DNA of 64,000 bases from an uncultured Verrucomicrobia subdivision 3 bacterium (lineage in GTDB: Bacteria; Verrucomicrobiota; Verrucomicrobiia; Limisphaerales; UBA8199): positions 1 through 64,000 of the forward strand of contig CAIWMU010000214.1 of NCBI GenBank assembly GCA_903913865.1. Direction: 5' to 3'. The translations under genes were made by a program, and so were the position numbers. Within the stretch, counting starts at the first letter, position 1, and every line of letters starts with the position of its first letter. Positions 44,494 through 54,500 of this stretch are shown in pieces. A model generated the notes under the pieces. The model did no database searches. It was not told where the DNA came from and worked only from the letters and a program-made list of their open reading frames with translations.

Positions 44494-45042
44494 TTAACCA
44501 AATTTCAACTGGGCGCCCGTCAGGCGCGGCTCTGTGCCCGCCAGCAATTGGGCGAGAACGGCCTTGATGCGGTCCGCCGGTGGCGGGCATCCCGGCAGGT
44601 AGTATTCGATATGAACAGCCTCCTGCACCGGCATGACGCGGGGCAGTAGCGCGGGAACAATCCCCGGCTCGCGGGGAATGCCCGGGTTGGATTGGGCCCC
44701 TTCAAGGTAAGCCCGCTGCAGCACGCTCTCGCCGTTCTTCAGGCCCAGCTGGTTCCGGATGGCCGGGACGTTGCCTGTGATGGCACAATCGCCAAAGGCC
44801 ACGAGCACCCGCGTGCGCCTGCGGATCTTGTGCAAAATCTCAAGGTTGTCCTCATTACAGACGGCCCCCTCGATGAGGCAGACATCCACTCCGTGCGGAT
44901 ACTCCTTCACATCAATCACAGGGCTGTAAACAAGCTCGATGTGATCGGCGATATCGATCAGGAACTCATCCAGATCCATAAAGGACATGTGGCAGCCGGC
45001 GCATCCGCCCAGCCATACCGTGGCAAATTTTAAGCGATCCAT
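44494..45042 (-). CDS. hoxY: NAD-linked [NiFe] hydrogenase small subunit
   Basis: A 182-residue small subunit. The proximal [4Fe-4S] ligands are in [30 protein letters not shown] and [12 protein letters not shown], with [11 protein letters not shown] also conserved. It lacks a Tat signal and the C-terminal cluster domain of membrane hydrogenases, as expected for a cytoplasmic HoxY. It overlaps hoxU by 13 bases and precedes hoxH by 17, so the subunits are made together. Confidence 0.93.
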   Translation of the reverse strand: MDRLKFATVWLGGCAGCHMSFMDLDEFLIDIADHIELVYSPVIDVKEYPHGVDVCLIEGAVCNEDNLEILHKIRRRTRVLVAFGDCAITGNVPAIRNQLGLKNGESVLQRAYLEGAQSNPGIPREPGIVPALLPRVMPVQEAVHIEYYLPGCPPPADRIKAVLAQLLAGTEPRLTGAQLKFG

Positions 45043-45746
45043 TGTTTTTTCTCCCGGGCAGTGACGATGAATTCCAGTTTCGTGCGGTCCCGTTCCATTT
45101 CAGACACGGTGACCCCCTTGGCAAAGAGCGCGCCAGTGGGGCAGCCCATCACACACTTGCCGCAGCGGGTGCAGGTTTCCGAGGAGCCCCAGGACTGGTT
45201 GAGGTCGGAAATGATGTGGGAATGTGACCCGCGGCCGGAAACGTTCTTCGTCCCGGCCCCTTCGATATGCCAGCACACCCTGACACACCGCGTGCAAAGG
45301 ATGCAACGGTTGTGATCCATCCCGAACAGGGTATGTGTGTTGTCCACACTCCAGCGCGGGAAGGTGTAATCGTAGCGGACGTGGTCCATGCCCAGCCGGC
45401 AGGCAAGCGCCTGCAGCTCGCAATGGCTGTTGGCCACGCACACCGCACAGACGTGGTTCCGCTCGGCGAACAGGAGTTCGATGGTCATCCGCCGGTATTT
45501 GCGCAGCCGCTCGGAATCGGTCTTGATCTCCATACCCTCCGCCACACGGGTGGTGCAGGCGGGAAGCAATTTGCCGATGCCGGTGACCTCCACCAGACAG
45601 AGCCGGCAGGCCCCCACATCATAAACCCCCTCCAGATGGCAGAGGGTGGGAATGTCGATGCCAGCCTCGGTGGCGGCGTCCAGGACGGTCGCGTTTTCCT
45701 CCGCGGTGACAAGTTTGCCGTCGATTGTGAATGTTCTTGCTGCCAT
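45030..45746 (-). CDS. hoxU: Hydrogenase diaphorase iron-sulfur subunit
   Basis: A 238-residue NuoG-like subunit. A plant-type [2Fe-2S] domain (TLCHLEGVYDVGACRLCLVEV, LLPACTTRV) is followed by a His/Cys cluster motif (HVCAVCVANSHCELQ) and two [4Fe-4S] ferredoxin motifs (CILCTRCVRVCWH and CTRCGKCVMGCPTGAL). It carries electrons between HoxF and HoxY. Length matches HoxU from cyanobacterial-type enzymes. Fourteen bases separate it from hoxF. Confidence 0.93.
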   Translation of the reverse strand: MAARTFTIDGKLVTAEENATVLDAATEAGIDIPTLCHLEGVYDVGACRLCLVEVTGIGKLLPACTTRVAEGMEIKTDSERLRKYRRMTIELLFAERNHVCAVCVANSHCELQALACRLGMDHVRYDYTFPRWSVDNTHTLFGMDHNRCILCTRCVRVCWHIEGAGTKNVSGRGSHSHIISDLNQSWGSSETCTRCGKCVMGCPTGALFAKGVTVSEMERDRTKLEFIVTAREKKQWIA

Positions 45747-45760
45747 AGGTCAGTGAATTC

Positions 45761-47446
45761 TCAGTTCGCGGCCGGAACGGTTTTCTGTGGCGGGTTTGTG
45801 GCACCCGGCCCGAGTGTGTCCTCCTGCAGGAGATCCAGGTATTCCTGCCGGAAAAAGCGGAGGGTGCTCATCACCGGGTTCGGCGCCGTCTGCCCCAACC
45901 CGCAAAGACTGGTATTCCGCACCATGTCGCACAACTCCTCCAACTGCTCCAGATCCCGGATCGTTGCCTTTCCGGCCAGAATCTTCGTGAGCATGTGATG
46001 CATCTGGACGGTGCCCGCCCGGCACGGAATGCACTTCCCGCAGGACTCGTCCATGCAGAATTCCATGAAGAACCGCGCCACATCCACCATGCGGGTTCCC
46101 TCGTCCATGACAATCATGCCGCCGGAACCCATGATGGAGCCCAGCTTGGAAAGGGACTCGTAGTCCACCGGCGTGTCCAGCGCATGCGCCGGTATGCAGC
46201 CGCCGGAGGGACCCCCTGTCTGAACAGCCTTGATGGTCCCGCCATCCGGAGCGCCTCCGCCCATCTCCTCCACTATTCTGCGCAACGGCGTACCCATCGG
46301 CACTTCGATCAAGCCGGTGTTTGTGATTTTTCCGGCCAGTGCAAAAACCTTTGTTCCCTTGCTTTTCTCAGTGCCTATGGATGCAAACCATTCCGCACCC
46401 TTCCTGATAATCGGCGCGACATTTGCAAACGTCTCAACATTGTTGATCAGCGTCGGGCTGTTGTAGAGGCCGCTTTCCGCAGGGAACGGTGGACGGGGCC
46501 GCGGGGTTCCCCGCTTCCCTTCAACGGAGGCCATGAGCGCCGTCTCCTCACCGCAGACAAATGCACCGGCGCCAATCCGCAGATCAATGTTGAAGTTGAA
46601 CGGCGATTCAAAGATGCCGCTGCCCAGCAACCCAAGCTGCTTGGCCTGCTTGATGGCGGTGTGCAGACGGGAAATGGCCAGGGGATACTCCGCCCGCACA
46701 TAGATGAACCCCTGATTAGCCCCCACCGCATATGCGCCGATCGCCATCCCCTCCAGCACGCTGTGCGGGTCGCTTTCCAGCACGCTGCGGTCCATGAACG
46801 CGCCGGGATCACCCTCGTCCGCGTTGCAGATCACATATTTCTGAGCGCTCGGCGTCTTCGCGACGGTGGCCCACTTCAGCCCCGTGGGATACCCCGCCCC
46901 GCCCCTGCCTCTCAGGCCGCTCTTGATCATGGTGTCCAAGACCTCCTTCGGGGTCATTTCCCGGAGAACGTGATGCAGGCCATCGTAGCCATCAAGGGAA
47001 ATGTAGGACTCGATCCTTTCCGGGTCCACGATGCCGCTGTTCGCGAGAACAATCGACATCTGTCCGGTGAAAAATGGCTGGTTCGGGTCGGCGCTCTCAA
47101 CACTCGTCTTCCCGCCTTTGAGCGTCCCTATCAGGGAAGCTGCGTCCTCAGGAGTGACCTTTTCATAAAGCGGACTATGATCCACGGAGGTCACTTCCAC
47201 GGTCGCACCCGGCTTCTCGTTGTCGATCTGAACCAGGGGTCCCTGGCAGCAGAGCTTCATGCAACCCACTCCGCGCACCTCCACCTCCGACTCCATCCCG
47301 GCCTCCTTCACGGCCCGATCAAGCGCCTCTTTCACCCCACGGGAATTGGAGGACATGCAACCCGCCGCCATGCAGCAGCGAACCACCCAGGGCTTTCTGG
47401 CCGCCTTTTCTTTGGCGGCGATTTCCATCAAATCATCAATGACCAT
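45761..47446 (-). CDS. hoxF: Hydrogenase diaphorase flavin subunit
   Basis: A 561-residue NuoF-like subunit. The first 100 residues form a thioredoxin-like [2Fe-2S] domain ([27 protein letters not shown]). The flavin/NAD core has [30 protein letters not shown] and [18 protein letters not shown]. The C-terminal [4Fe-4S] site is [11 protein letters not shown] with the fourth Cys in NTSLCGLGQ. It oxidises NADH or reduces NAD+. With two partner subunits a bifurcating (ferredoxin-using) mode is conceivable but not shown. Overlaps hoxE by 11 bases. Confidence 0.94.
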   Translation of the reverse strand: MVIDDLMEIAAKEKAARKPWVVRCCMAAGCMSSNSRGVKEALDRAVKEAGMESEVEVRGVGCMKLCCQGPLVQIDNEKPGATVEVTSVDHSPLYEKVTPEDAASLIGTLKGGKTSVESADPNQPFFTGQMSIVLANSGIVDPERIESYISLDGYDGLHHVLREMTPKEVLDTMIKSGLRGRGGAGYPTGLKWATVAKTPSAQKYVICNADEGDPGAFMDRSVLESDPHSVLEGMAIGAYAVGANQGFIYVRAEYPLAISRLHTAIKQAKQLGLLGSGIFESPFNFNIDLRIGAGAFVCGEETALMASVEGKRGTPRPRPPFPAESGLYNSPTLINNVETFANVAPIIRKGAEWFASIGTEKSKGTKVFALAGKITNTGLIEVPMGTPLRRIVEEMGGGAPDGGTIKAVQTGGPSGGCIPAHALDTPVDYESLSKLGSIMGSGGMIVMDEGTRMVDVARFFMEFCMDESCGKCIPCRAGTVQMHHMLTKILAGKATIRDLEQLEELCDMVRNTSLCGLGQTAPNPVMSTLRFFRQEYLDLLQEDTLGPGATNPPQKTVPAAN

Positions 47447-47969
47447 GGCTAGTCCATCCTTTCACATGTTCCACCACACTTTCCGGCGTCTGCCGGGGCG
47501 TGACGGTTCCGTCATACACAACTGCCGGGGCGATTCCACACGCACCGATGCACCGCGCGGTCAGCAATGAAAGTTCGTTGTCCTCCGTCGTCTCCCCGGC
47601 CTTGATCCCGGCACTGGCCTCAACGGCCGCGAGAAGCTTGTCCGCCCCTTTCACATAGCAGGCCGTCCCCATGCACACCACACAGGTGTGCCGCCCCTTC
47701 GGCTTGAGCGTGAAAAAGTGGTAGAATGTCGCCACACCATAAACCCGGCTCGTGGGGAGCTTGAGCTTATGCGCGATGAACAGGAGCAGGTCGTCCTCCA
47801 GATACCCGAACAGCTCCTGCGCCTTGTGCAGAATTTCAATCAGGGCATCCTGTTTGAACTGGTGCTTCTTCATGTGCGCTTCCAAAATCTTGAAGCGCTT
47901 GTCGCCGCTGGCGTGCTCCAGCACCCGGCCCAGCCGGTCATCTTTTTTGCTCGAAAGAGTCGCAATCAT
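47436..47969 (-). CDS. hoxE: Hydrogenase diaphorase small subunit, NuoE-like
   Basis: A 177-residue thioredoxin-like [2Fe-2S] protein. The four cluster cysteines appear in [14 protein letters not shown] and [14 protein letters not shown], and [13 protein letters not shown] is a NuoE/HoxE hallmark. The N-terminal helical part ([21 protein letters not shown]) is normal. It is the first gene of the hoxEFUYHW operon, divergent from the acyl-CoA synthetase gene across 392 bases. Only a weak ribosome site (GAACGACAG) precedes its ATG. Confidence 0.92.
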   Translation of the reverse strand: MIATLSSKKDDRLGRVLEHASGDKRFKILEAHMKKHQFKQDALIEILHKAQELFGYLEDDLLLFIAHKLKLPTSRVYGVATFYHFFTLKPKGRHTCVVCMGTACYVKGADKLLAAVEASAGIKAGETTEDNELSLLTARCIGACGIAPAVVYDGTVTPRQTPESVVEHVKGWTSHGH

Positions 47970-48361
47970 ATCTGTCGTTCAGTGAACCTGCCTGCCGGAC
48001 CTCGGCGCCCGGCTTCTGTTCCTGATGCAACATTACCACCCCCGGTGGCTAGGGCTTTCCCATATTTGTCATTTGATTTACTTTTTTTGTTGTTTGGCCT
48101 GATTTGCCACGTTAATGCTATACCACTGTCGCTAATGGCATCTGCCAACCTGAATCCGATGGCATGTTCCCGCAATTGCACTGGCCACGGCAAAAAAGGG
48201 TGAGCATTTGGCAAGGCGTGAGAAGTCTTGCGAATGCTTGCAGTCCACAATGATAAGGTGCAAATGAGGCACCTCCGCGTTGCGTGGGGGCCACTTCGGC
48301 ACGCTTGGAGCAGATTATACAATAAACAAAACAGTTTTTGACCGATAACACAGGCACTCAC
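47970..48361. other. Divergent intergenic region, hox operon / acyl-CoA synthetase
   Basis: 392 bases without a credible gene. It should hold both promoters. The motif at 48191-48214 is shared with the nifJ upstream region. A small CCACCCCCGGTGG repeat lies near 48034-48046. TATACAAT near 48316 resembles a -10 box for the plus-strand gene, but no matched -35 was found. Confidence 0.5.
48191..48214 (+). promoter_or_regulatory. Shared 24-base motif, copy 1
   Basis: CAAAAAAGGGTGAG then CATTTGGCAA, 148 bases before the acyl-CoA synthetase start. The same sequence with two changes (AG for CA after GGGTGAG) occurs at 51284-51307 before nifJ. Downstream bases remain similar (GTGAGAAGT against GTGAAGT). 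Both copies have the same orientation relative to their gene. Likely an activator or repressor site; the protein is unknown. Confidence 0.6.
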
Positions 48362-51109
48362 ATGCAAAACAGCACTACGCCCCAACGGGTTGAACACGCC
48401 CACGACATTCTCCACCAGACCCGGCCTCATCCTCTCGATGCCATCTTCAGCCCCAAATCGGTGGCCGTCATCGGCGCCACGGAAAACGTGGGCAGCGTCG
48501 GCCGCACCGTATTCCAGAATCTCGGCCGTGGCGGATTTGCCGGGGTTGTTTACCCGGTCAATCCCAAGCGCTCAAGCGTTCTCTCCGTCAAGGCTTATCC
48601 TTCCATCGGTTCACTTCCTGAGAAGGTGGACCTCGCTGTCATCACCACCCCCGCCACCTCCGTGCCGGGACTGATCAAGGAATGTGTCGCCGCCGGAGTC
48701 AAAGGAGCCGTGATCATTTCGGCAGGTTTCAAAGAGGTCGGCCCGGCCGGTGTCGAACTCGAACGTCAGGTGCTTGAGGAGGCCCGCAAGGGCGGCATGC
48801 GCCTCATCGGCCCGAACTGCCTTGGCGTGATGAACCCCGCCAACGGCCTGAACGCCACTTTCGCCACCACCATCGCCCGTCCCGGCAATGTAGGCTTCAT
48901 CAGCCAGTCCGGCGCTCTCTGCACCGCCATTCTTGACTGGAGCCTTCGTGAAAATGTCGGCTTCAGCTCATTCGTCTCCATCGGATCCATGCTCGATGTG
49001 GATTGGGGTGATCTCATTTACTATCTGGGCGATGACCCCAACACCAAGAGCATTGTAATCTACATGGAGTCCATCGGGGATGCCCGGTCGTTCCTTTCGG
49101 CCGCACGGGAGGTCGCCCTTACAAAGCCCATCATTGTCATCAAGGTCGGCCGGACCGAGGCCGCAGCCAAGGCGGCAGCCTCCCACACCGGATCCCTCAC
49201 CGGGAGCGATGAGGTGCTGCAGGCAGCTTTCCGCCGGGTGGGTGTGCTGCGGGTTGAAACGATCGCTGAGTTGTTCCACATGGCCGAGGTGCTTGCCAAG
49301 CAGCCGCGCACCCAGGGACCCAGGCTCACCCTTGTGACCAACGCGGGCGGTCCGGGCGTTCTCGCCACCGACATGCTGATCAGCAGCGGCGGCACCCTCG
49401 CAGAACCGTCCGCGGAGACCATTGCCCAGCTCAATACGTTCCTGCCAGCCGCCTGGAGCCATAACAACCCCATCGACATTCTCGGCGATGCCGGCCCCGA
49501 CCGCTATGCCAAGGCCGTCAAGATTGCGGCGGAAGATCCCGCAAGCGATGGGTTGCTGGTCATCCTGACCCCGCAGGCGATGACAGACCCCACGGCGACC
49601 GCCGAGGAACTGAAGCCCTACGCCAAACTGCCAGGCAAACCGCTCCTCGCCTGCTGGATGGGTGGCCAGGAAGTGGAAAAGGGTGAGGACATCCTCAACA
49701 AGGCCGGTATTCCCACCTATAAATACCCCGACACCGCAGCCCGCGCCTTCTATTATATGTGGCGCTACACCCTCAGCCTGCGGGCTCTTTATGAGACTCC
49801 GGCCCTCATGGCGGATCAGGCGGATGCCTCCGCCAAGACCAAGGCTGAGGCGATCATCCAGGTCGCCCGCAAGGCGGGACGGACAATCCTGACCGAATTC
49901 GAATCCAAGCAACTCCTCAGCGCCTACGGCATCCCCACTGTGGATACCCGAATCGCGACCACCGAGGATATGGCGGTCAAGCTGGCGGGAGAGATCGGCT
50001 ACCCGATCGTCATCAAGCTCTATTCCGAAACCATCACCCACAAGACGGATGTCGGCGGGGTTCAGTTGAACCTTAAGAATGCTGTCGCTGTCCGCAAGGC
50101 CTACAAGGCCATCGAAGCCGCCGTCACCAAACACGCCGGCAAGGAGCACTTCCTTGGAGTCACCGTCCAGCCGATGATTAGCCTGGATGGCTACGAGCTC
50201 ATCATCGGAAGCAGTCTCGATGCCCAGTTCGGCCCTGTTCTGCTGTTCGGCACCGGTGGTCAGCTCGTGGAGGTTTACAAGGACCGCGCACTCGCGCTGC
50301 CACCCTTGAACGGGACCCTCGCCCGGCGCATGATCGAGCAGACCCGCATTTTCGAGGCTCTCAAAGGCGTGCGGGGTCGCGACCCGGTGAACATCGCCGC
50401 CCTGGAGGAGTTGCTCGTCCGGTTCAGCCAGCTCGTTGTCGAGCAGCCCTGGATATCCGAAATCGACATCAACCCCCTGCTGGCCTCCCCTGAGCGCCTG
50501 CTCGCGCTGGATGCCCGGGTGGTGATCCACGGCAAGGGCATGACCGAGGCCCGCCTGCCAAAGCCGGCGATCCGCCCCTATCCAAGCCAATACGTCGCCA
50601 ACTGGAAGACGAAGGGCGGCACCCAAATCACTGTCCGCCCCATCCGCCCTGAGGATGAGCCGATGCTGGTTAAATTCCATACAACCCTTTCTGAGGAAAG
50701 CGTTTACTACCGTTACTTCAGCCAGTTGAAGCTCGATCAGCGGATCGCCCATGAACGGCTCACCCGGATGTGCTTCAACGATTACAATCGCGAGATTGCC
50801 CTCGTGGCCGAAGCCAAAACCACGACTGAGGGCGAATCCCAGATCCTCGGAGTCGGCCGCCTCAGCAAGGCCCACGGGCTCAATGAGGCCGAGTTCTCCC
50901 TCATCGTCAGCGACAAATTCCAAGGCCAGGGTCTGGGCACTGAACTGCTCAAGCGCCTCGTCCAGATCGGCCGCGATGAGAAGCTCGAACGGATCACCGC
51001 CACCATTCTGGCGGAAAACCACGCCATGCATCATGTGAGCAAGAAGGTCGGCTTCAAACTCCGCCGGAACGCCACCAATCAGGAGTTCCGCGCCGAGATC
51101 AAGCTCTGA
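48362..51109 (+). CDS. ADP-forming acyl-CoA synthetase fused to GNAT acetyltransferase
   Basis: A 915-residue fusion. Residues 20-460 are the CoA-binding and ligase part ([44 protein letters not shown]); SHTGSLTG with His275 is near the expected phosphohistidine region. Residues 500-725 form the ATP-grasp part ([31 protein letters not shown]). Residues 755-915 are a GNAT domain ([26 protein letters not shown]). This layout is shared by ADP-forming acetyl-CoA synthetases, which make ATP from acetyl-CoA, and by Pat-type protein acetyltransferases, in which the synthetase part may be inactive. Next to nifJ, acetate formation with ATP gain is the natural reading. ATG 48362 is chosen; a TTG at 48338 is possible. 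Confidence 0.88.
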   Translation: MQNSTTPQRVEHAHDILHQTRPHPLDAIFSPKSVAVIGATENVGSVGRTVFQNLGRGGFAGVVYPVNPKRSSVLSVKAYPSIGSLPEKVDLAVITTPATSVPGLIKECVAAGVKGAVIISAGFKEVGPAGVELERQVLEEARKGGMRLIGPNCLGVMNPANGLNATFATTIARPGNVGFISQSGALCTAILDWSLRENVGFSSFVSIGSMLDVDWGDLIYYLGDDPNTKSIVIYMESIGDARSFLSAAREVALTKPIIVIKVGRTEAAAKAAASHTGSLTGSDEVLQAAFRRVGVLRVETIAELFHMAEVLAKQPRTQGPRLTLVTNAGGPGVLATDMLISSGGTLAEPSAETIAQLNTFLPAAWSHNNPIDILGDAGPDRYAKAVKIAAEDPASDGLLVILTPQAMTDPTATAEELKPYAKLPGKPLLACWMGGQEVEKGEDILNKAGIPTYKYPDTAARAFYYMWRYTLSLRALYETPALMADQADASAKTKAEAIIQVARKAGRTILTEFESKQLLSAYGIPTVDTRIATTEDMAVKLAGEIGYPIVIKLYSETITHKTDVGGVQLNLKNAVAVRKAYKAIEAAVTKHAGKEHFLGVTVQPMISLDGYELIIGSSLDAQFGPVLLFGTGGQLVEVYKDRALALPPLNGTLARRMIEQTRIFEALKGVRGRDPVNIAALEELLVRFSQLVVEQPWISEIDINPLLASPERLLALDARVVIHGKGMTEARLPKPAIRPYPSQYVANWKTKGGTQITVRPIRPEDEPMLVKFHTTLSEESVYYRYFSQLKLDQRIAHERLTRMCFNDYNREIALVAEAKTTTEGESQILGVGRLSKAHGLNEAEFSLIVSDKFQGQGLGTELLKRLVQIGRDEKLERITATILAENHAMHHVSKKVGFKLRRNATNQEFRAEIKL

Positions 51110-51117
51110 CAATTCAG

Positions 51118-51194
51118 GGCTTCGAGGGGGATCGAGTCCACCCCCTCGAAGCCACCCTGCAACCGGCACCCCCGTGCGGGGTCCGGTTTGCAGG
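51118..51194 (+). terminator. Two consecutive stem-loops after the acyl-CoA synthetase gene
   Basis: GGCTTCGAGGGGG (51118-51130) pairs perfectly with CCCCCTCGAAGCC (51141-51153). Directly after it, CCTGCAACCGGCACCCC pairs with GGGGTCCGGTTTGCAGG with one bulge and one mismatch (51156-51194). Neither is followed by a T-run, so they may protect the 3' end or act with Rho rather than terminate intrinsically. Confidence 0.55.
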
Positions 51195-51283
51195 CGGTTC
51201 AAGCCCTGCCTGGACCCGCCCCCCTGCTCACCGGGAGGACACCTTCCAAGGCTTCGGCCACTCATTTTTGACAATGCCCCGGA

Positions 51284-51307
51284 CAAAAAAGGGTGAGAGT
51301 TTGGCAA
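51284..51307 (+). promoter_or_regulatory. Shared 24-base motif, copy 2
   Basis: CAAAAAAGGGTGAG then AGTTTGGCAA, 212 bases before the nifJ start. It matches 48191-48214 at 22 of 24 positions, in the same orientation. TTGTGAAG immediately follows and resembles half of a Rex operator, but no inverted partner is present. Confidence 0.6.
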
Positions 51308-51375
51308 CCGTTGTGAAGTGAAGCCGGGCTGGAACGGGCAAAATATCACCGTGCGGGGATACCCGAAAGAGGTTG

Positions 51376-51420
51376 GTCCTTTGTATTGCCATTGGTCGTC
51401 CTGAAAGGAATACAAAGGAC
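51376..51420. promoter_or_regulatory. Perfect 12-base inverted repeat upstream of nifJ
   Basis: GTCCTTTGTATT at 51376-51387 and its exact reverse complement AATACAAAGGAC at 51409-51420 are separated by 21 bases. The arm centres are 33 bases apart, close to three helical turns. It ends 98 bases before the nifJ start. It may be a paired operator, or in RNA a leader hairpin. Confidence 0.6.
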
Positions 51421-51518
51421 TGCCCTCAAACCGGGGCTGGTTCCGGATAGTTAATGGATTTTTTTGGATAGTATCTGATCAAGTTTTAACACGAAAAACG
51501 TCAACCAACTCTTCGCCT

Positions 51519-54500
51519 ATGTCTGATCCTATGTCATCCACCACGGCACCTCTGGCCCCTGCGGCTCAGGGAGGGGTAAAAACCGCCACCTTCAAGACCC
51601 TTGATGGCAACGAGGCCGCCGCCTACGTCGCCTACAGGCTCAACGAGGTCATGGCCATCTACCCCATCACCCCATCATCCCCCATCGCCGAGTGGTGCGA
51701 CCAGTGGGCTTCCGAAGGGAAGCGCAACCTGTGGGACACGATCCCCTCAATCGTCGAGATGCAAAGCGAAGGCGGTGCCGTGGGCGCCGTGCATGGAGCG
51801 CTGCAGACCGGCACACTGAGCACCACCTTCACCGCCTCCCAGGGGCTCCTGCTCATGATCCCCAACATGTTCAAGATCGCCGGCGAATTGCTGCCGACCG
51901 TCTTCCATGTCACCGCCCGCACTGTTGCGGCGCATGCCCTCTCGATTTTTGGCGACCACAGCGATGTCATGGCCTGCCGGACCACCGGCTGGAGCATGCT
52001 GGCCGCAGCCTCCGTTCAGGAAACCATGGACATGGCCCTGATCTCGCAGGCGGCATCCCTCCGCTCCCGCATCCCGTTCATCCATTTCTTCGATGGGTTC
52101 CGCACATCCCATGAAGTTTGTAAAATCGAGGTGCTTTCAAAGGCCGACATGGCCGCACTCATCGATGACAACCTCATCGCCGAGCATCGCTCCCGCGCGA
52201 TGACCCCGGACAGCCCGGTCCTCCGGGGCACCGCCCAGAACCCTGACGCCTTCTTCCAGGCACGCGAGACCTGCAACCCCTTCTACGCCAAGTGCGCCGA
52301 CATCACCCAGCAGGTCATGGATGAGTTCACGAAGCAGGTCGGGCGCGAATACCACCTGTTTGATTATGTCGGGGCGAAGGACGCCGACAATGTGGTCGTG
52401 CTGATGGGCTCAGGCTGCGAAGCCGCCCACGAAGCCGTGGATTACCTTGTCTCCAAAGGCTCGAAGATCGGCATCCTCAAGGTGCGCCTCTACAGGCCGT
52501 TTGATGGCAAACGGTTCATGGAAGCACTGCCGGCCTCTTTGAAGACCCTGACGGTGCTGGACCGCACCAAGGAACCCGGAGCTGCGGGTGAGCCGCTCTA
52601 TCAGGATATCGTCACTTCGCTTGTCGAAGGTCTTTCGCTGGGTTGGGGCAGCATCAAGACGATGCCCAAGCTCCTCTGTGGTCGCTATGGACTTTCCTCC
52701 AAGGAATTCACCCCGGCCATGGTCAAGTCCGTCTTCGAAAACGCGGCCTCCACCACTCCGAAGAACCACTTCACGGTCGGCATCAACGACGATGTGACCC
52801 ACACCAGCCTGACCTGGGATGATGCATTTTCAACGGAACCGGACTCGGTCATTCGGGCCATGTTTTACGGCCTGGGTGCCGACGGCACAGTCGGTGCCAA
52901 CAAGAACTCCATCAAGATCATCGGCGAGGAGACTCCGAACTTCGCCCAGGGTTACTTCGTTTACGATTCGAAGAAATCCGGGTCCATGACGGTCTCCCAC
53001 CTGCGGTTCGGCCCGCAGCAGATCCGCTCCACCTACCTGATCACAAAGGCCAATTTTGTGGCCTGCCATCTGCCGGGCTTCCTGGATCGCTACGACATGG
53101 TGAAGAACCTGGTCCCGGGCGGCACATTCCTCCTCAATACCCCCTCCTCCCGCGACGAGATCTGGTCCCGCCTGCCAACCCCGGTGCAGAAGGCCATGCT
53201 CGAGAAGCAGGTGAAGTTCTATGTGATCGATGCAACCAAAGTCGCCCGGGAAAGCGGCATGGGCGGGCGCATCAACACGATCATGCAGGTCTGCTTCTTC
53301 GCCCTCTCCGGCGTTCTGCCAAAACAGGAGGCGATCGATGCCATCAAGGAATCCATCCGCAAGACCTACGGCAAGAAGGGCGAGGACATCGTCCGCATGA
53401 ACCTTCAGGCCGTGGACAACACACTGGCGCACCTGTTCGAGGTTTCCCTGACCTCCAAGGTCAACGGCACCGGCGATCTCCTGCCGGCCATCACCTCGAA
53501 CGCCCCCGAATATGTCCGCACAGTCCTCGGCAAGCTCGCCGCCGGATTGGGGGATGAGCTGCCCGTCAGCGCCTTCTCCTGCGATGGCACATTCCCCACC
53601 GCCACCGCCCAGTATGAGAAGCGGAATCTGGCGATGGACATCCCCGTGTGGGATGAGTCCGTCTGTATCCAATGCATGAAGTGCGTCGCCATCTGCCCGC
53701 ACGCCACCATCCGAGCCAAGGTTTACGAGCCGAAGGATCTCGTCGGCGCTCCGCCCACCTTCAAGGCCACCGATGCCCGCGCCCCGGAATGGAAGGGCAT
53801 GAAGTGGTCCCTCCAGGTCGCCGCCGAGGATTGCACCGGCTGCACCATCTGCGTGGAGGTGTGCCCCGCCCGCAACAAGACCGAGGCCAAACTCAAAGCC
53901 ATCAATATGCGCCCGCAGGCCCCGCTGCGGGATCAGGAGCGCGCCAATTGGGACTTCTTCCTCAAGCTGCCTGAGTTCGACCGGCGCAAACTGAAGCTCG
54001 GATCACTCCGCCAGCAGCAGATCATGCAGCCGCTCTTCGAGTTCTCCGGTGCCTGCTCAGGTTGCGGCGAGACCCCTTATATCAAGCTGCTCACCCAGCT
54101 GTATGGGGATCGCGCCGTCATCGCCAATGCAACCGGCTGCTCCTCCATCTACGGCGGCAACCTGCCCACCACACCTTACGCCAAAAATAACGACGGCCGC
54201 GGCCCGACCTGGTGTAATTCCCTCTTCGAGGACAACGCGGAGTTCGGTCTCGGTTTCCGTGTCTCTCTCGACAAGCAGTTTGAGTTCGCCCTGGAACTGG
54301 TCCGCAAGCTGGGCGCAATCATCGGCCAGGATCTGGCGGATGGCATCCTCACCGCCAACCAGTCGGATGAGGCCGGGATTTATGAGCAGCGCGAACGCGT
54401 TGCCGCCCTCAAGTCGAAACTCGTGGGCCAGACCACGGCTGAGGCCCGACTCCTCCTCACCCTCGCCGACAAGCTGGTGAAGAAGAGCGTCTGGATCCTC

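Larger units (their letters stand above)
51110..51518. other. Intergenic region upstream of nifJ
   Basis: 409 bases without a credible gene. From left to right it contains two strong stem-loops (51118-51153 and 51156-51194), the second copy of the shared motif (51284-51307) and a widely spaced perfect 12-base inverted repeat (51376-51420). The last 100 bases are A/T-rich and probably contain the nifJ promoter. Confidence 0.6.

Noticed and set aside
45995-47452. 485-residue open frame on the plus strand
   Set aside because: Lies opposite hoxF, which carries full flavin and FeS motifs; no features of its own.
51305-51320. TTGTGAAG as a Rex operator before nifJ
   Set aside because: Only one half-site; the inverted partner is missing.
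48968-51415. 815-residue open frame on the minus strand
   Set aside because: Antisense to the acyl-CoA synthetase, whose motifs are unambiguous; the antisense protein is low complexity and matches no family.
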